Below, piece by piece: positions 53,927-61,967 of a stretch of 64,000 bases of DNA (the first letter of the stretch is position 1; the number at the start of each line of letters is the position of its first letter). Below the pieces are notes generated by a model. It saw nothing but the letters and a program-made list of their open reading frames with translations, was not told where the DNA came from and did not search any database. Made by a program: the position numbers and the translations under genes. Source of the DNA: Sulfuricurvum sp. (lineage in GTDB: Bacteria > Campylobacterota > Campylobacteria > Campylobacterales > Sulfurimonadaceae); NCBI GenBank assembly GCA_024637295.1, contig JAGXFL010000001.1, forward strand, positions 190,215 through 254,214, read 5' to 3'.

Positions 53927-55549
53927 ATGAATTTATTATCCAAAAATGCCCCGCTTGAAGAATCGATCAAAAAAATGGAAGCAGTCCTTGTTGATGTCGG
54001 ATGTGAAGCAATTTTTTCGCAGGAAAAACATCCTTTGGAATATTGTTATTCGGTTAATTTAGCCTCCATCGAAGCACCACGACATATCTACTCTAATGGC
54101 AAGGGGATCATTTCGGATGCGTCAAAAGCTAGTGCATTGGGTGAATACATTGAACGGCTTCAAACAAACAACTTTTTTATTGATTTTCATTTGCCAAACC
54201 GAAAATATTATCCCGATGAGGTAGCATTTGAGTTTGGCGGCGCCTATCTCAACGATGAATTGCGTAAGATCTATAATCCTGATGGCAGTCTGGGTGATGA
54301 AGAACTCGTAGATTACAACAGTGATTATGAGGATAAGATCGTCGCATTGCCGTTTCAAAAATACTCTGATGGTCAAACGGTCTATGTCCCTATCAATATC
54401 CTTAGCAACCTTTATGTGAGTAATGGACTTGCGACAGGCAATACTCCTGAGGAAGCAAAAGTACAAGCACTCAGCGAGATTTTTGAGCGTTATGCCAAGA
54501 TAGAGATCATCAAAAACGGTTATGCGCTTCCAAAGTTTCCCGATGAAGTAATACATTCCTTTGAGAGATTGAGTCACGATCTGCATGCCTTGCGCGCGCT
54601 TGGGTATATTGTCGAGATTTTGGATGCGTCATTGGGCGGACAATTTCCCGTTACGGCGATATCGCTTATTAATCCTCTGAACTCTACGCTGTTTGTATCC
54701 TTTGGTGCTCATCCTATATTGCAAGTCTCACTGGAGCGTACGATGACCGAGCTGATGCAAGGTCGTGGTTTGGAGAATCTGGACGCGTTTGAAGTACCGA
54801 CATTTGATATGAGTCTGGTTTCGGACAGTTTCAATCTCGAATCTCATTTTATCGACTCCAACGGCAAGCTCGGGTTTGGATTTTTGAGTGCTAAAAAGAG
54901 TTTCAAATACACTGGATGGGATTATAAAGGCGAGGGAAGTCGTGATGAATACGATTACTTGCTGGGTATTCTCAAGACGATGAAGAAAGAGATGTACGTA
55001 CGAGAGTACAATTATCTAGGATTTTATTCGTGTCAGATGATCGTGCCCAGTGTCTCGGAAGTCTATCCGATAGAGGATCTTGTCTATAACAACAAAAATA
55101 ACGGCAAGCTCATACGTGAGATGGTTTTGAATTTTTCACAGTTTGATCCTGAAGAGATTTTGGATTATGTAGAATCGCTTGAAGATACTCTCAATGTTGA
55201 GAAATATATAGGGGTCATCTTTGAGAATAATTTTACGATGGCCCAATTTAAAGCGCAAATCTATTTGTTGGCCGGCAATGCTCAAGAATCAATCTCTCTA
55301 CTAGAATTTGGAACGAATAAAATGGGGCATATTGTAGCGGAGCTTGTACGTATGGGCGAGGCAGAACTTCCGTGGGAGGAGTATGAAGAAGCGTTGTTTG
55401 ATGTCTATGGTAAAGAAAAAGTGGAACAAGCGCTTAGTATCATTGAGGGCGAGGAGTACTTGATCGATGTGACATTACACCAAGACTATCACAATATGCT
55501 AAAGCTGTATGATCGCTTGGAAGTAAAAAAAATGAAGATAGGGCAATAG
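53927..55549 (+). CDS. ycaO: YcaO-domain protein (ribosomal S12 methylthiotransferase accessory type)
   Basis: 540 residues. The ATP-binding YcaO motifs are present: SKASALGEYIERL at about residues 65-77 and VQALSEIFERYAK at about 180-192, with the ISLINPLNSTLFVSFGAHP region following. The C-terminal 120 residues are helical (TPR-like), as in E. coli YcaO, which assists beta-methylthiolation of S12 by RimO. Standalone YcaO with this layout is usually housekeeping, not RiPP-forming. A TATACT box lies in the 77-base gap upstream. Confidence 0.87.
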   Translation: MNLLSKNAPLEESIKKMEAVLVDVGCEAIFSQEKHPLEYCYSVNLASIEAPRHIYSNGKGIISDASKASALGEYIERLQTNNFFIDFHLPNRKYYPDEVAFEFGGAYLNDELRKIYNPDGSLGDEELVDYNSDYEDKIVALPFQKYSDGQTVYVPINILSNLYVSNGLATGNTPEEAKVQALSEIFERYAKIEIIKNGYALPKFPDEVIHSFERLSHDLHALRALGYIVEILDASLGGQFPVTAISLINPLNSTLFVSFGAHPILQVSLERTMTELMQGRGLENLDAFEVPTFDMSLVSDSFNLESHFIDSNGKLGFGFLSAKKSFKYTGWDYKGEGSRDEYDYLLGILKTMKKEMYVREYNYLGFYSCQMIVPSVSEVYPIEDLVYNNKNNGKLIREMVLNFSQFDPEEILDYVESLEDTLNVEKYIGVIFENNFTMAQFKAQIYLLAGNAQESISLLEFGTNKMGHIVAELVRMGEAELPWEEYEEALFDVYGKEKVEQALSIIEGEEYLIDVTLHQDYHNMLKLYDRLEVKKMKIGQ

Positions 55550-55565
55550 GTGTAAAGCCTATTGC
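55543..55565. terminator. bidirectional hairpin between ycaO and the RhlE-C-like gene
   Basis: GCAATAGG and CCTATTGC pair perfectly over 8 bases with a 7-base loop, overlapping both stop codons. On the minus strand a T-rich run (TTTTTTTT) follows soon after, so it should at least terminate leftward transcription. Confidence 0.65.
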
Positions 55566-56674
55566 TTATCTTCTGATGGCTTGAGAGATTTTACGCTGAT
55601 ACGACGTGGTGCACGTTTGGGTACTGTGTCTGTTTGGGCAGGTTTTGGCTTATCGTATGATGGTTTGGCATTATTATAGGGCTTCTTATCACCGTAAGGT
55701 TTTTTGTCTCCGTACGGCTTCTTATCACCAAATGGTTTTTTATCTCCAAAAGGTTTCTTGTCTCCGTACGGTTTTTTATCTTCATAAGGGCGCTTATCAT
55801 CTTTGTTAAACGCTTGTTTCCCTTCATACGGTTTACGCTCAGGATTGAAAGGTTTTTTTCCCTCATCATTCTTTTTGGTTTTATCGTTTTCACCGAAAAA
55901 TTTTGGTTTATTGACGAATGCAGTTTTGGTGAATTTTTCCGCATCGCTTCGTGGTGTACCATCGATATAATGATTTCGTTCTCGAGTTTTGGTACCAAAA
56001 ATTGGTTTTCCATTTTCGTCTTTGCCTAAAAATTCGGTAGGTCTGGCCTTTTTGTCCCATGGATTTTTTGACTCAGATCTATTGCCCTCATACGGCTTGC
56101 GAGCAGGACGGCTATCGTCTCGTGGGCCGCGATCTTCACGTTTAAAATCAGGTCTTGCATCATCACGACGAGGTTTAAAATCACGTTTAGCGGGGCGTGA
56201 CGGATTGGCACGCTCTTCCTCACGTTTGGCACGTTGTGCCGCCATCTCTTCTTTGTTCTTTTGTTCTACTGCGATTCCGAAGCTTGGTTCAAAACCAGCA
56301 ACGGGTTCTTGGGTTATGGTACGACCGAAAAGCGTTTCGATAGCATACAGATGTTTTTGATCTTCTGCGCCCAACAAGATAATAGCAAACTCTTTTGCAC
56401 GTGCATAGCGTGTCATATAGATGATCGCTTTTTCAGGCAGATCGTAACTGATAACGATGTCATACATCGTTTCGCTTGGCTGCACTAAATCACTGTCGTT
56501 TACGAGGGTGATCTCTTTTGTTTGGGTTACGTCAATCGCTTTTACATCATGGGCAGTTACGATGAGGATTGATCGGGCAGGATTTTGAGAGATTACAAAA
56601 TTTAGCAACTCTGTTTTACGGGCACTATTACAAGGGTGTATACGGTGGTTCTGACGTTTGATAGTTGATGACAT
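55559..56674 (-). CDS. helicase-C-like single domain with disordered basic repeat tail
   Basis: The start at 56674 has AAGGA 6 bases upstream. The 371-residue product begins with about 115 residues resembling the second RecA-like domain of RhlE-type DEAD-box helicases (SARKTELLNFVISQNPARSI, then YDIVISYDLPEKAIIYMTRYAR), but there is no first RecA domain and so no Walker A or DEAD box. The rest is a long Arg/Lys/Asp-rich disordered tail with seven KKPYGD-type units. It probably binds RNA or helps assemble granules; this is inference. Confidence 0.68.
   Translation of the reverse strand: MSSTIKRQNHRIHPCNSARKTELLNFVISQNPARSILIVTAHDVKAIDVTQTKEITLVNDSDLVQPSETMYDIVISYDLPEKAIIYMTRYARAKEFAIILLGAEDQKHLYAIETLFGRTITQEPVAGFEPSFGIAVEQKNKEEMAAQRAKREEERANPSRPAKRDFKPRRDDARPDFKREDRGPRDDSRPARKPYEGNRSESKNPWDKKARPTEFLGKDENGKPIFGTKTRERNHYIDGTPRSDAEKFTKTAFVNKPKFFGENDKTKKNDEGKKPFNPERKPYEGKQAFNKDDKRPYEDKKPYGDKKPFGDKKPFGDKKPYGDKKPYGDKKPYNNAKPSYDKPKPAQTDTVPKRAPRRISVKSLKPSEDKQ
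55670..55795 (-). repeat. seven 18-bp tandem repeats coding KKPYGD
   Basis: Units of 18 bases encode KRPYED, KKPYGD, KKPFGD, KKPFGD, KKPYGD, KKPYGD and KKPYNN. The array lies within the tail of the helicase-C-like gene. Length change by slippage would keep the frame. Confidence 0.85.
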
Positions 56675-56787
56675 GAAAGTCCTTAGGAGTGTAAACCTCT
56701 GACGCGAGGCTAAGGTAAGCTGGAGAGCGTACGATTGATTATTAAGCGTATTATAGCGTATAGATACTTTTAGAGACACATAAAGTA

Positions 56788-56804
56788 ATCTTTCGGATAA
56801 AGAT
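56788..56804 (-). terminator. possible hairpin after the deacetylase gene
   Basis: ATCTTT and AAAGAT pair around a 5-base loop just past the deacetylase stop. The following minus-strand sequence (TACTTTATG) is only moderately T-rich. Confidence 0.35.
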
Positions 56805-56808
56805 CCTG

Positions 56809-57648
56809 CTATTTTTTAAAAAGCCTTTGCAGCCATGAGCAACAACCCCAAGGCTTTGAGACAGAGGGTTGATCACGGTATGCTTTAAGCCAAAGCATAT
56901 CATCTAATTTGACAAACGTATATCCTTGAGCTTTTAGTATCTCGATAACTCTCGGTAAAGCAGCTACGCTGACCCGGTTACGGTGCATGAGGATGATATC
57001 ACCGTTGCGGATATTACTTGTGACGTTTTGGATGACAGCATCAGGGTCTTTGAGTGTCCAGTCCAGTGAGTCCAAAGACCAAAGAACTGTGGTCATATTA
57101 TGATCATTGATCGTATCGACTACGAGAGGATTGATGGAACCGTAGGGTGGACGAAACAAGAGAGGATACTTACCCGTAATGGATTCAATACGCTGTGAGG
57201 CACGCTCAAGCTGCGCATCCATAGCTGTGATATTCAAATCAGTCATACGAGGATGATTGAAACTATGATTTAGTACAAGATGCCCCTCATCAAACGTCCG
57301 TTTGACAACAGTGGCGTTGTCATCTTTCATCGTACCGCCTATCATGAAAAATGCGGCTTTGACATTCTGCTCTTTGAGAATATCCAACAGCTTATAGGTA
57401 TTATTCTCATCGGGTGCGTCATCAAACGTAAGGGCAATATTTTTAGTATCGGTATCACCGTTGACGACCACATTTTTATACGTGCCGTGCTGGATAGGCG
57501 TGACGGTAGCAGTGCGCCAATGACCCAAAAAAAGTGTCATATTGGCATCCAGAAGAAAAGAGTTTCCGCGTATGTCGTAGATGGTTTTCTCTTGTGCGTG
57601 TAAAAAAGTCCATAAGATCAGTAAGCTTAACAGGGTGATTTTTTTCAT
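56809..57648 (-). CDS. exported polysaccharide deacetylase (NodB domain)
   Basis: The start at 57648 gives 279 residues with a signal peptide (MKKITLLSLLILWTFLHA). The NodB motifs are complete: TFDDAPD (catalytic and metal Asp), HSFNHP (metal His pair), and RPPYGSINP. It likely removes acetyl groups from a cell-wall or surface glycan in the periplasm. It overlaps the flavoprotein gene upstream by 4 bases. Confidence 0.9.
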   Translation of the reverse strand: MKKITLLSLLILWTFLHAQEKTIYDIRGNSFLLDANMTLFLGHWRTATVTPIQHGTYKNVVVNGDTDTKNIALTFDDAPDENNTYKLLDILKEQNVKAAFFMIGGTMKDDNATVVKRTFDEGHLVLNHSFNHPRMTDLNITAMDAQLERASQRIESITGKYPLLFRPPYGSINPLVVDTINDHNMTTVLWSLDSLDWTLKDPDAVIQNVTSNIRNGDIILMHRNRVSVAALPRVIEILKAQGYTFVKLDDMLWLKAYRDQPSVSKPWGCCSWLQRLFKK

Positions 57649-58910
57649 GGTTGTATTTCTCCTAAGTGTCCAGCTGTATACCCACTTGCAAATGACCATT
57701 GCAGATTGTATCCACCGCAAGGGCCATCCAGATTCATAACTTCGCCGCAGAAGAACAGACCGTTTAGTATCTTACTCTCCATTGTCTCGGGGCGTATCTC
57801 TTTTAACGATACGCCGCCTCGAGTTATCATGGCCATTTTAAATCCATCGTGTCCGATGACGGTAATCGGTGTCCACGCAAGGAGTTTGAGCAGTTTGTCG
57901 CGTTGCAGACCGGGAAGTTTGTTGAACCCGATATCCGGGTCAGCAAGGGCCAGAGTACATATTTCTCTAGCAAGAGGTTCGGGTAATAGAGTTTTAATAT
58001 GAGTTAATATTGACTGTTCCGGATTTTTATGGATCTCATTTTTGATATGTTCGAGCAGTTGCCCTTCGTTTAGTCCCTTAGTGAGATTCATCAGTAAGGG
58101 GACTTCGCCATACTTTTCGATGAGTGGGGTGATTTCTCGGGAGACATCCAAGACTACAGGGCCACGAATACCGTGCGAGGTGAATATCAGATCCCCTTTT
58201 GCTCGGATATTTTTGGCTTTTGGCAGATCGACACGGATCTCTACTTTGGCAATAGTGTCCGCTCGACAGTTATCTACCCATGTCTCTTTGGTGCGTAAGG
58301 GCATCATCGCCGGATGAAGCTGGGTAATCTTATGGCCTACATCTGATGCTATGGTAAAGCCATCTCCTTGGGCACCCAATTGCGGATAGCCAAGACCGCC
58401 GGAAGCGATGATGACGTTTGGTGCGCTGTAGGTATGTTCTGCGGTACTGGCTCCCGTAATGCGGTCTGCTTCGTATTGGACAGATTTAACACGAGCATTG
58501 CAGATGAGGGTTATCCCAAGACGGGTCATCTCTTCTTCTAATGCGGTGATAATACTCACCGAACTGTGGGAAACGGGAAAGACGCGGTATCCGTCAGGGG
58601 CATGGCTCTCGACACCGATCTGGGAGAAAAACTGCATAAGGGCTTTATGATCAAAAGAGGTGAGCGCCGGTGTCATAAAACGGCCGTCACGCCCAAACCT
58701 TGCCATAAACTCATCATTGGAGAGGGTATTGGTCAGATTACAGCGTCCACCCCCTGTAGCTTTTAGTTTGGCGGCGATTTTAGAGAGTTTTTCCAGTAGA
58801 AGTACTTTTTTATCCTTGCGTGCCGCTGTGATAGCGGCGATAAGACCTGCTGCACCTGCGCCTACGACGATAACATCAAAAGAAGGAGGTGTGGCATTTT
58901 GCATACGCAA
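57645..58910 (-). CDS. HI0933/BaiN-family FAD-dependent oxidoreductase
   Basis: 421 residues with the N-terminal FAD motif IVVGAGAAGLIAAITAA, the family signature LKATGGGRCNLTN at about residue 50, ASGGLGYPQLGAQGDGF, and the C-terminal FCGEVMNLDGPCGGYNLQWSFASG. HI0933-like proteins are flavoenzymes of mostly unknown substrate. The linked deacetylase overlap suggests co-transcription but not shared chemistry. Confidence 0.92.
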   Translation of the reverse strand: MRMQNATPPSFDVIVVGAGAAGLIAAITAARKDKKVLLLEKLSKIAAKLKATGGGRCNLTNTLSNDEFMARFGRDGRFMTPALTSFDHKALMQFFSQIGVESHAPDGYRVFPVSHSSVSIITALEEEMTRLGITLICNARVKSVQYEADRITGASTAEHTYSAPNVIIASGGLGYPQLGAQGDGFTIASDVGHKITQLHPAMMPLRTKETWVDNCRADTIAKVEIRVDLPKAKNIRAKGDLIFTSHGIRGPVVLDVSREITPLIEKYGEVPLLMNLTKGLNEGQLLEHIKNEIHKNPEQSILTHIKTLLPEPLAREICTLALADPDIGFNKLPGLQRDKLLKLLAWTPITVIGHDGFKMAMITRGGVSLKEIRPETMESKILNGLFFCGEVMNLDGPCGGYNLQWSFASGYTAGHLGEIQP

Positions 58911-59004
58911 TTATAGCGGTACGGCAAATGAAAATCAAAATGACTCCAATCTGTTAGTCAATACGGATCCATTCATGTGCTATGATATACAAAAAGGAGT
59001 ATTT

Positions 59005-59214
59005 ATGGACGCATTGCAAAAAGAACTCGATAGTCGAAAAGCGGAGATACGTAAAGAACTGCAGTTACTGTTTAAAGCCAATATGACGATCACAGATTGG
59101 GATGTTCCTGAAGTAGACGATCATGAAGCGGCCAAAAAGATAGTTGCTATTATGCAAGAAGCTCTCAATGAGATAGCAACAGATGTAACGGCTGGAAAGT
59201 ACGATTTTTATTAA
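59005..59214 (+). CDS. small helical protein, unknown function
   Basis: 69 residues from the ATG at 59005, with AAGGAG 6 bases upstream. The sequence is predicted mostly helical and includes a Trp-Asp-Val-Pro segment (ITDWDVPEVDDHEAAKK). No family is recognised. It lies 26 bases before the methyltransferase gene and may be its partner. Confidence 0.6.
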   Translation: MDALQKELDSRKAEIRKELQLLFKANMTITDWDVPEVDDHEAAKKIVAIMQEALNEIATDVTAGKYDFY

Positions 59215-59240
59215 TCATAAGGAAAGAGGAGTATGTATAT

Positions 59241-59846
59241 ATGACAGAACGATTTGATAAAGTTGCACAGGAGTGGGACAGCGGTGATATGCGCCAAAAC
59301 ATTGCAAGCGCTGTTTTTAAAACGATTGCCAGCCGTATAGCATTACTTAACACGATGGAGATCATGGATTTTGGAACAGGGACGGGCTTATTGAGCTTTA
59401 AACTAGCCCCTATGGTCCGATCGGTTACAGGGGTAGATCTTTCAGCGGGTATGTTAGAACAGCTAGAAGCCAAAAACAGTGCTGCAGTTCATGTGAGCAC
59501 AGTATTGCAAGACATCATGTCACAACCGTTGAAGCAAACGTTTAACGGTATCGTTAGTTCCATGGCTATGCACCATGTCGAAAATACAAAAGCGTTATTT
59601 GAGACGTTTTATGCCCATCTAAAGCGTGACGGTTTTATAGCCATTGCTGATTTGGAAGAAGAGGACGGGACGTTTCATGCACAACACGGTAATGATGGCG
59701 TACACCATTTGGGATTTAACAAAGATCTCTTACGCGAGACGATTGAAAAAGCAGGTTTTAAAAATGTACGCTTTCATGATGCCTACACTATCAAAAGAGA
59801 AGATGGAAGCTATCCGATATTTTTAGTAACGGCTATGAAATCATAA
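59241..59846 (+). CDS. class I SAM-dependent methyltransferase
   Basis: 201 residues with SAM motif MDFGTGTGLLSFKLA at about residues 42-56, VDLSAGMLEQLEAKN, and AMHHVENTKALFETFY, the methyltransferase_11/12 pattern. It resembles small-molecule or ubiquinone/menaquinone-type methylases, but the substrate cannot be told. No CmoA link, since the sequence lacks CmoA features. Confidence 0.85.
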   Translation: MTERFDKVAQEWDSGDMRQNIASAVFKTIASRIALLNTMEIMDFGTGTGLLSFKLAPMVRSVTGVDLSAGMLEQLEAKNSAAVHVSTVLQDIMSQPLKQTFNGIVSSMAMHHVENTKALFETFYAHLKRDGFIAIADLEEEDGTFHAQHGNDGVHHLGFNKDLLRETIEKAGFKNVRFHDAYTIKREDGSYPIFLVTAMKS

Positions 59847-59912
59847 GAGTCAAGTTTTTTATAGAGTCTAAAGGGTATCATTTGAAACCTAAACTCCTAA
59901 AAAGTGATACGA

Positions 59913-60950
59913 ATGACACGAATAGCTCCCAAGTCTCCAAGCGCACATATTGCTTCAACGATCGTTTTAGAATTGCAGTCTTATTTTGTAGACGCTCTCA
60001 ACAACCTATCAAAGACCCTTGGATCGGACAAACCATTTAGTCCGGTAGAGTGGTTTCGTGATGCTGGAACACATGGAGGGGGAGTACGATACGAAGCCGT
60101 AGACGAACAACTTTTTGATCGCGGTTCAGTCAACTATTCACAAGTCCACTACGATGACGATGAAACCAAAAAACTCTCTTCCGCAACGGCAATCTCTACG
60201 ATCATTCATCCTAAAAATCCACTAGTGCCTTCAATGCATATGCATATCAGTTGGACACAAATGCGTGATGGAAGCGGATATTGGAGAGTCATGGCTGATC
60301 TCAATCCCAGCAATTCGGATGCATCGGATACCCAACGTTTTGAGAAGATGCTTCAAGAGGTTGCAGGAAGCTATTATGACGAAGGGAGCGCGCAAGGAAA
60401 ACGTTATTTTTATATTCCTGCGTTAGAGCGTCATCGTGGTGTTTCTCATTTTTATCTTGAAAATTTTAACAGTGGGGATGAGGTCGCTGATCAATCCTTC
60501 GCATTGAGTTTTGGTAAAGAAGTGATTGATACGTATATTAGCATCATAGATAATGCGATACAAAATCATACGAAATATGATGAGGTGGCACTCATCAATC
60601 AGCTGAACTATCATACTCTGTATTTATTTCAGGTACTGACACTAGATCGCGGTACGACATCGGGACTGTTGATACACGATCAAAACGATGTCGGTATTAT
60701 GGGATCCTTGCCGTCACATGTCGATAAGGCGCTATTGCAATCATGGGTCGGGAGATTGAACGGGGTACAAAACGATCTTTTGCAAGGTATCGTTGATGCT
60801 TTGGGGGAGGGCAATAAAGTGCTCGTAGATGAACCGATCAAAGCAGTTTTAGCCAATGTTGTTCGTCACCATTATAAAACCCATCCTGAGGCGATTGCAT
60901 TGCAAGCAAGCGGTGATCATATACCACCGACGGTTGACAATCATCGCTAA
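59913..60950 (+). CDS. hemF: oxygen-dependent coproporphyrinogen III oxidase, divergent
   Basis: About 345 residues; ATG at 59913 (a GTG at 59904 is possible). WFRDAGTHGGGVRYE, VNYSQVHYDDDE, HPKNPLVPSMHMHI, RGVSHFYLENFN and LTLDRGTTSGLLI match the HemF conserved blocks, but with many changes from E. coli HemF and a C-terminus longer by about 40 residues. It decarboxylates coproporphyrinogen III using O2. An oxygen-requiring heme enzyme fits a host that meets oxygen at least part of the time. Confidence 0.85.
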   Translation: MTRIAPKSPSAHIASTIVLELQSYFVDALNNLSKTLGSDKPFSPVEWFRDAGTHGGGVRYEAVDEQLFDRGSVNYSQVHYDDDETKKLSSATAISTIIHPKNPLVPSMHMHISWTQMRDGSGYWRVMADLNPSNSDASDTQRFEKMLQEVAGSYYDEGSAQGKRYFYIPALERHRGVSHFYLENFNSGDEVADQSFALSFGKEVIDTYISIIDNAIQNHTKYDEVALINQLNYHTLYLFQVLTLDRGTTSGLLIHDQNDVGIMGSLPSHVDKALLQSWVGRLNGVQNDLLQGIVDALGEGNKVLVDEPIKAVLANVVRHHYKTHPEAIALQASGDHIPPTVDNHR

Positions 60951-61055
60951 AAATACAGGGACTATACGTTGATATAGTTTATGACATTGTGAATTATCGA
61001 TTTTAGTGCTAATATATAACAGTATTAACAAAACATTTCCGCAGGGATGTATTAG

Positions 61056-61967
61056 ATGATTTATAAATGGATACTGTTTTTATTATTGATAGTGTTCTCT
61101 GGATGCCGAAATGAAGCAGGAAATGACAATTATACCCCATTGTATTCTACGACACGACCACTTTCCACACAACCTGTTTATATCTTCGGAGTCCATCCAC
61201 TGCATAACCCAACGCACCTTTTTGAAGTCTACCAGCCAATGATCGATTATATCAATGAACGTCTTGTCGGGGGTCAGCTGCGACTTGAGGCATCACGGGA
61301 CTATCCGTCATTTGATAAAAAACTGTTGGAGGGTCATTTTGATTTTGCTCTTCCTAATCCCTACCAAACGGTAACCGCTTCCGATCATGGATACAGGATA
61401 TTTGGCAAGATGGGGGATGATCAAAACTTCAGAGGAATTATTCTTGTACGCAAAGACAGTAATATTAACAGTGTCGATGATCTTAGAGGTAAAACTATCA
61501 GTTATCCTGCCTCAACAGCCCTTGCCGCTACGATGATGCCGCAGTGGTATCTCTATGAGCATGGTATAGATATCAACAAAGATATCATAAACAGTTACGT
61601 CGGTTCACAGGAGTCGTCGATTATGAATGTCTATCTGGGCAAATCAGCCGCTGCGGCTACTTGGCCTCCGCCATGGCGTGCATTTGTTAAAAAACGCCCT
61701 GAAGTAGGCAAAGCGGTAATGGTTAAATGGGAAACGTTTTCTCTTCCAAATAACGGACTGGTGGCTCGAGGGGATGTTCCCGATGCGATTATAAAACAAG
61801 TGGCACAGATCATCATAACACTGCATACGCATGAAGAAGGAAGAAAAATTTTACGTGGGATGGAGCTTAGTAGATACGAGAAGGCAGATGATAAAACGTA
61901 TGAGCCCGTGAGGGAGTTTATCAAAAAGTTTGAAACCAAAGTCCGTCCGATAAGGGGTAACCAATGA
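61056..61967 (+). CDS. PhnD-like phosphate/phosphonate-binding lipoprotein
   Basis: 303 residues with a lipobox FSGC (about residue 17). FGVHPLHNPTHLFEVYQPMIDYIN is the family opening, followed by DFALPNPYQTV and LRGKTISYPASTALAATMM (ligand-binding lobes). These PBPs bind phosphonates, phosphite or related anions, but no ABC transporter genes are adjacent. It overlaps the histidine kinase gene by 4 bases, so it is more likely the sensor's ligand-binding partner than a transport protein. Confidence 0.85.
   Translation: MIYKWILFLLLIVFSGCRNEAGNDNYTPLYSTTRPLSTQPVYIFGVHPLHNPTHLFEVYQPMIDYINERLVGGQLRLEASRDYPSFDKKLLEGHFDFALPNPYQTVTASDHGYRIFGKMGDDQNFRGIILVRKDSNINSVDDLRGKTISYPASTALAATMMPQWYLYEHGIDINKDIINSYVGSQESSIMNVYLGKSAAAATWPPPWRAFVKKRPEVGKAVMVKWETFSLPNNGLVARGDVPDAIIKQVAQIIITLHTHEEGRKILRGMELSRYEKADDKTYEPVREFIKKFETKVRPIRGNQ

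Noticed and set aside
55670-55795. CRISPR array
   Set aside because: The 18-bp units are contiguous, without spacers, and stay in frame as KKPYGD codons.
55606-56488. Several open frames opposite the repeat-rich helicase-C-like gene
   Set aside because: They arise from the 18-bp repeats and biased codons; no ribosome site or known domain.
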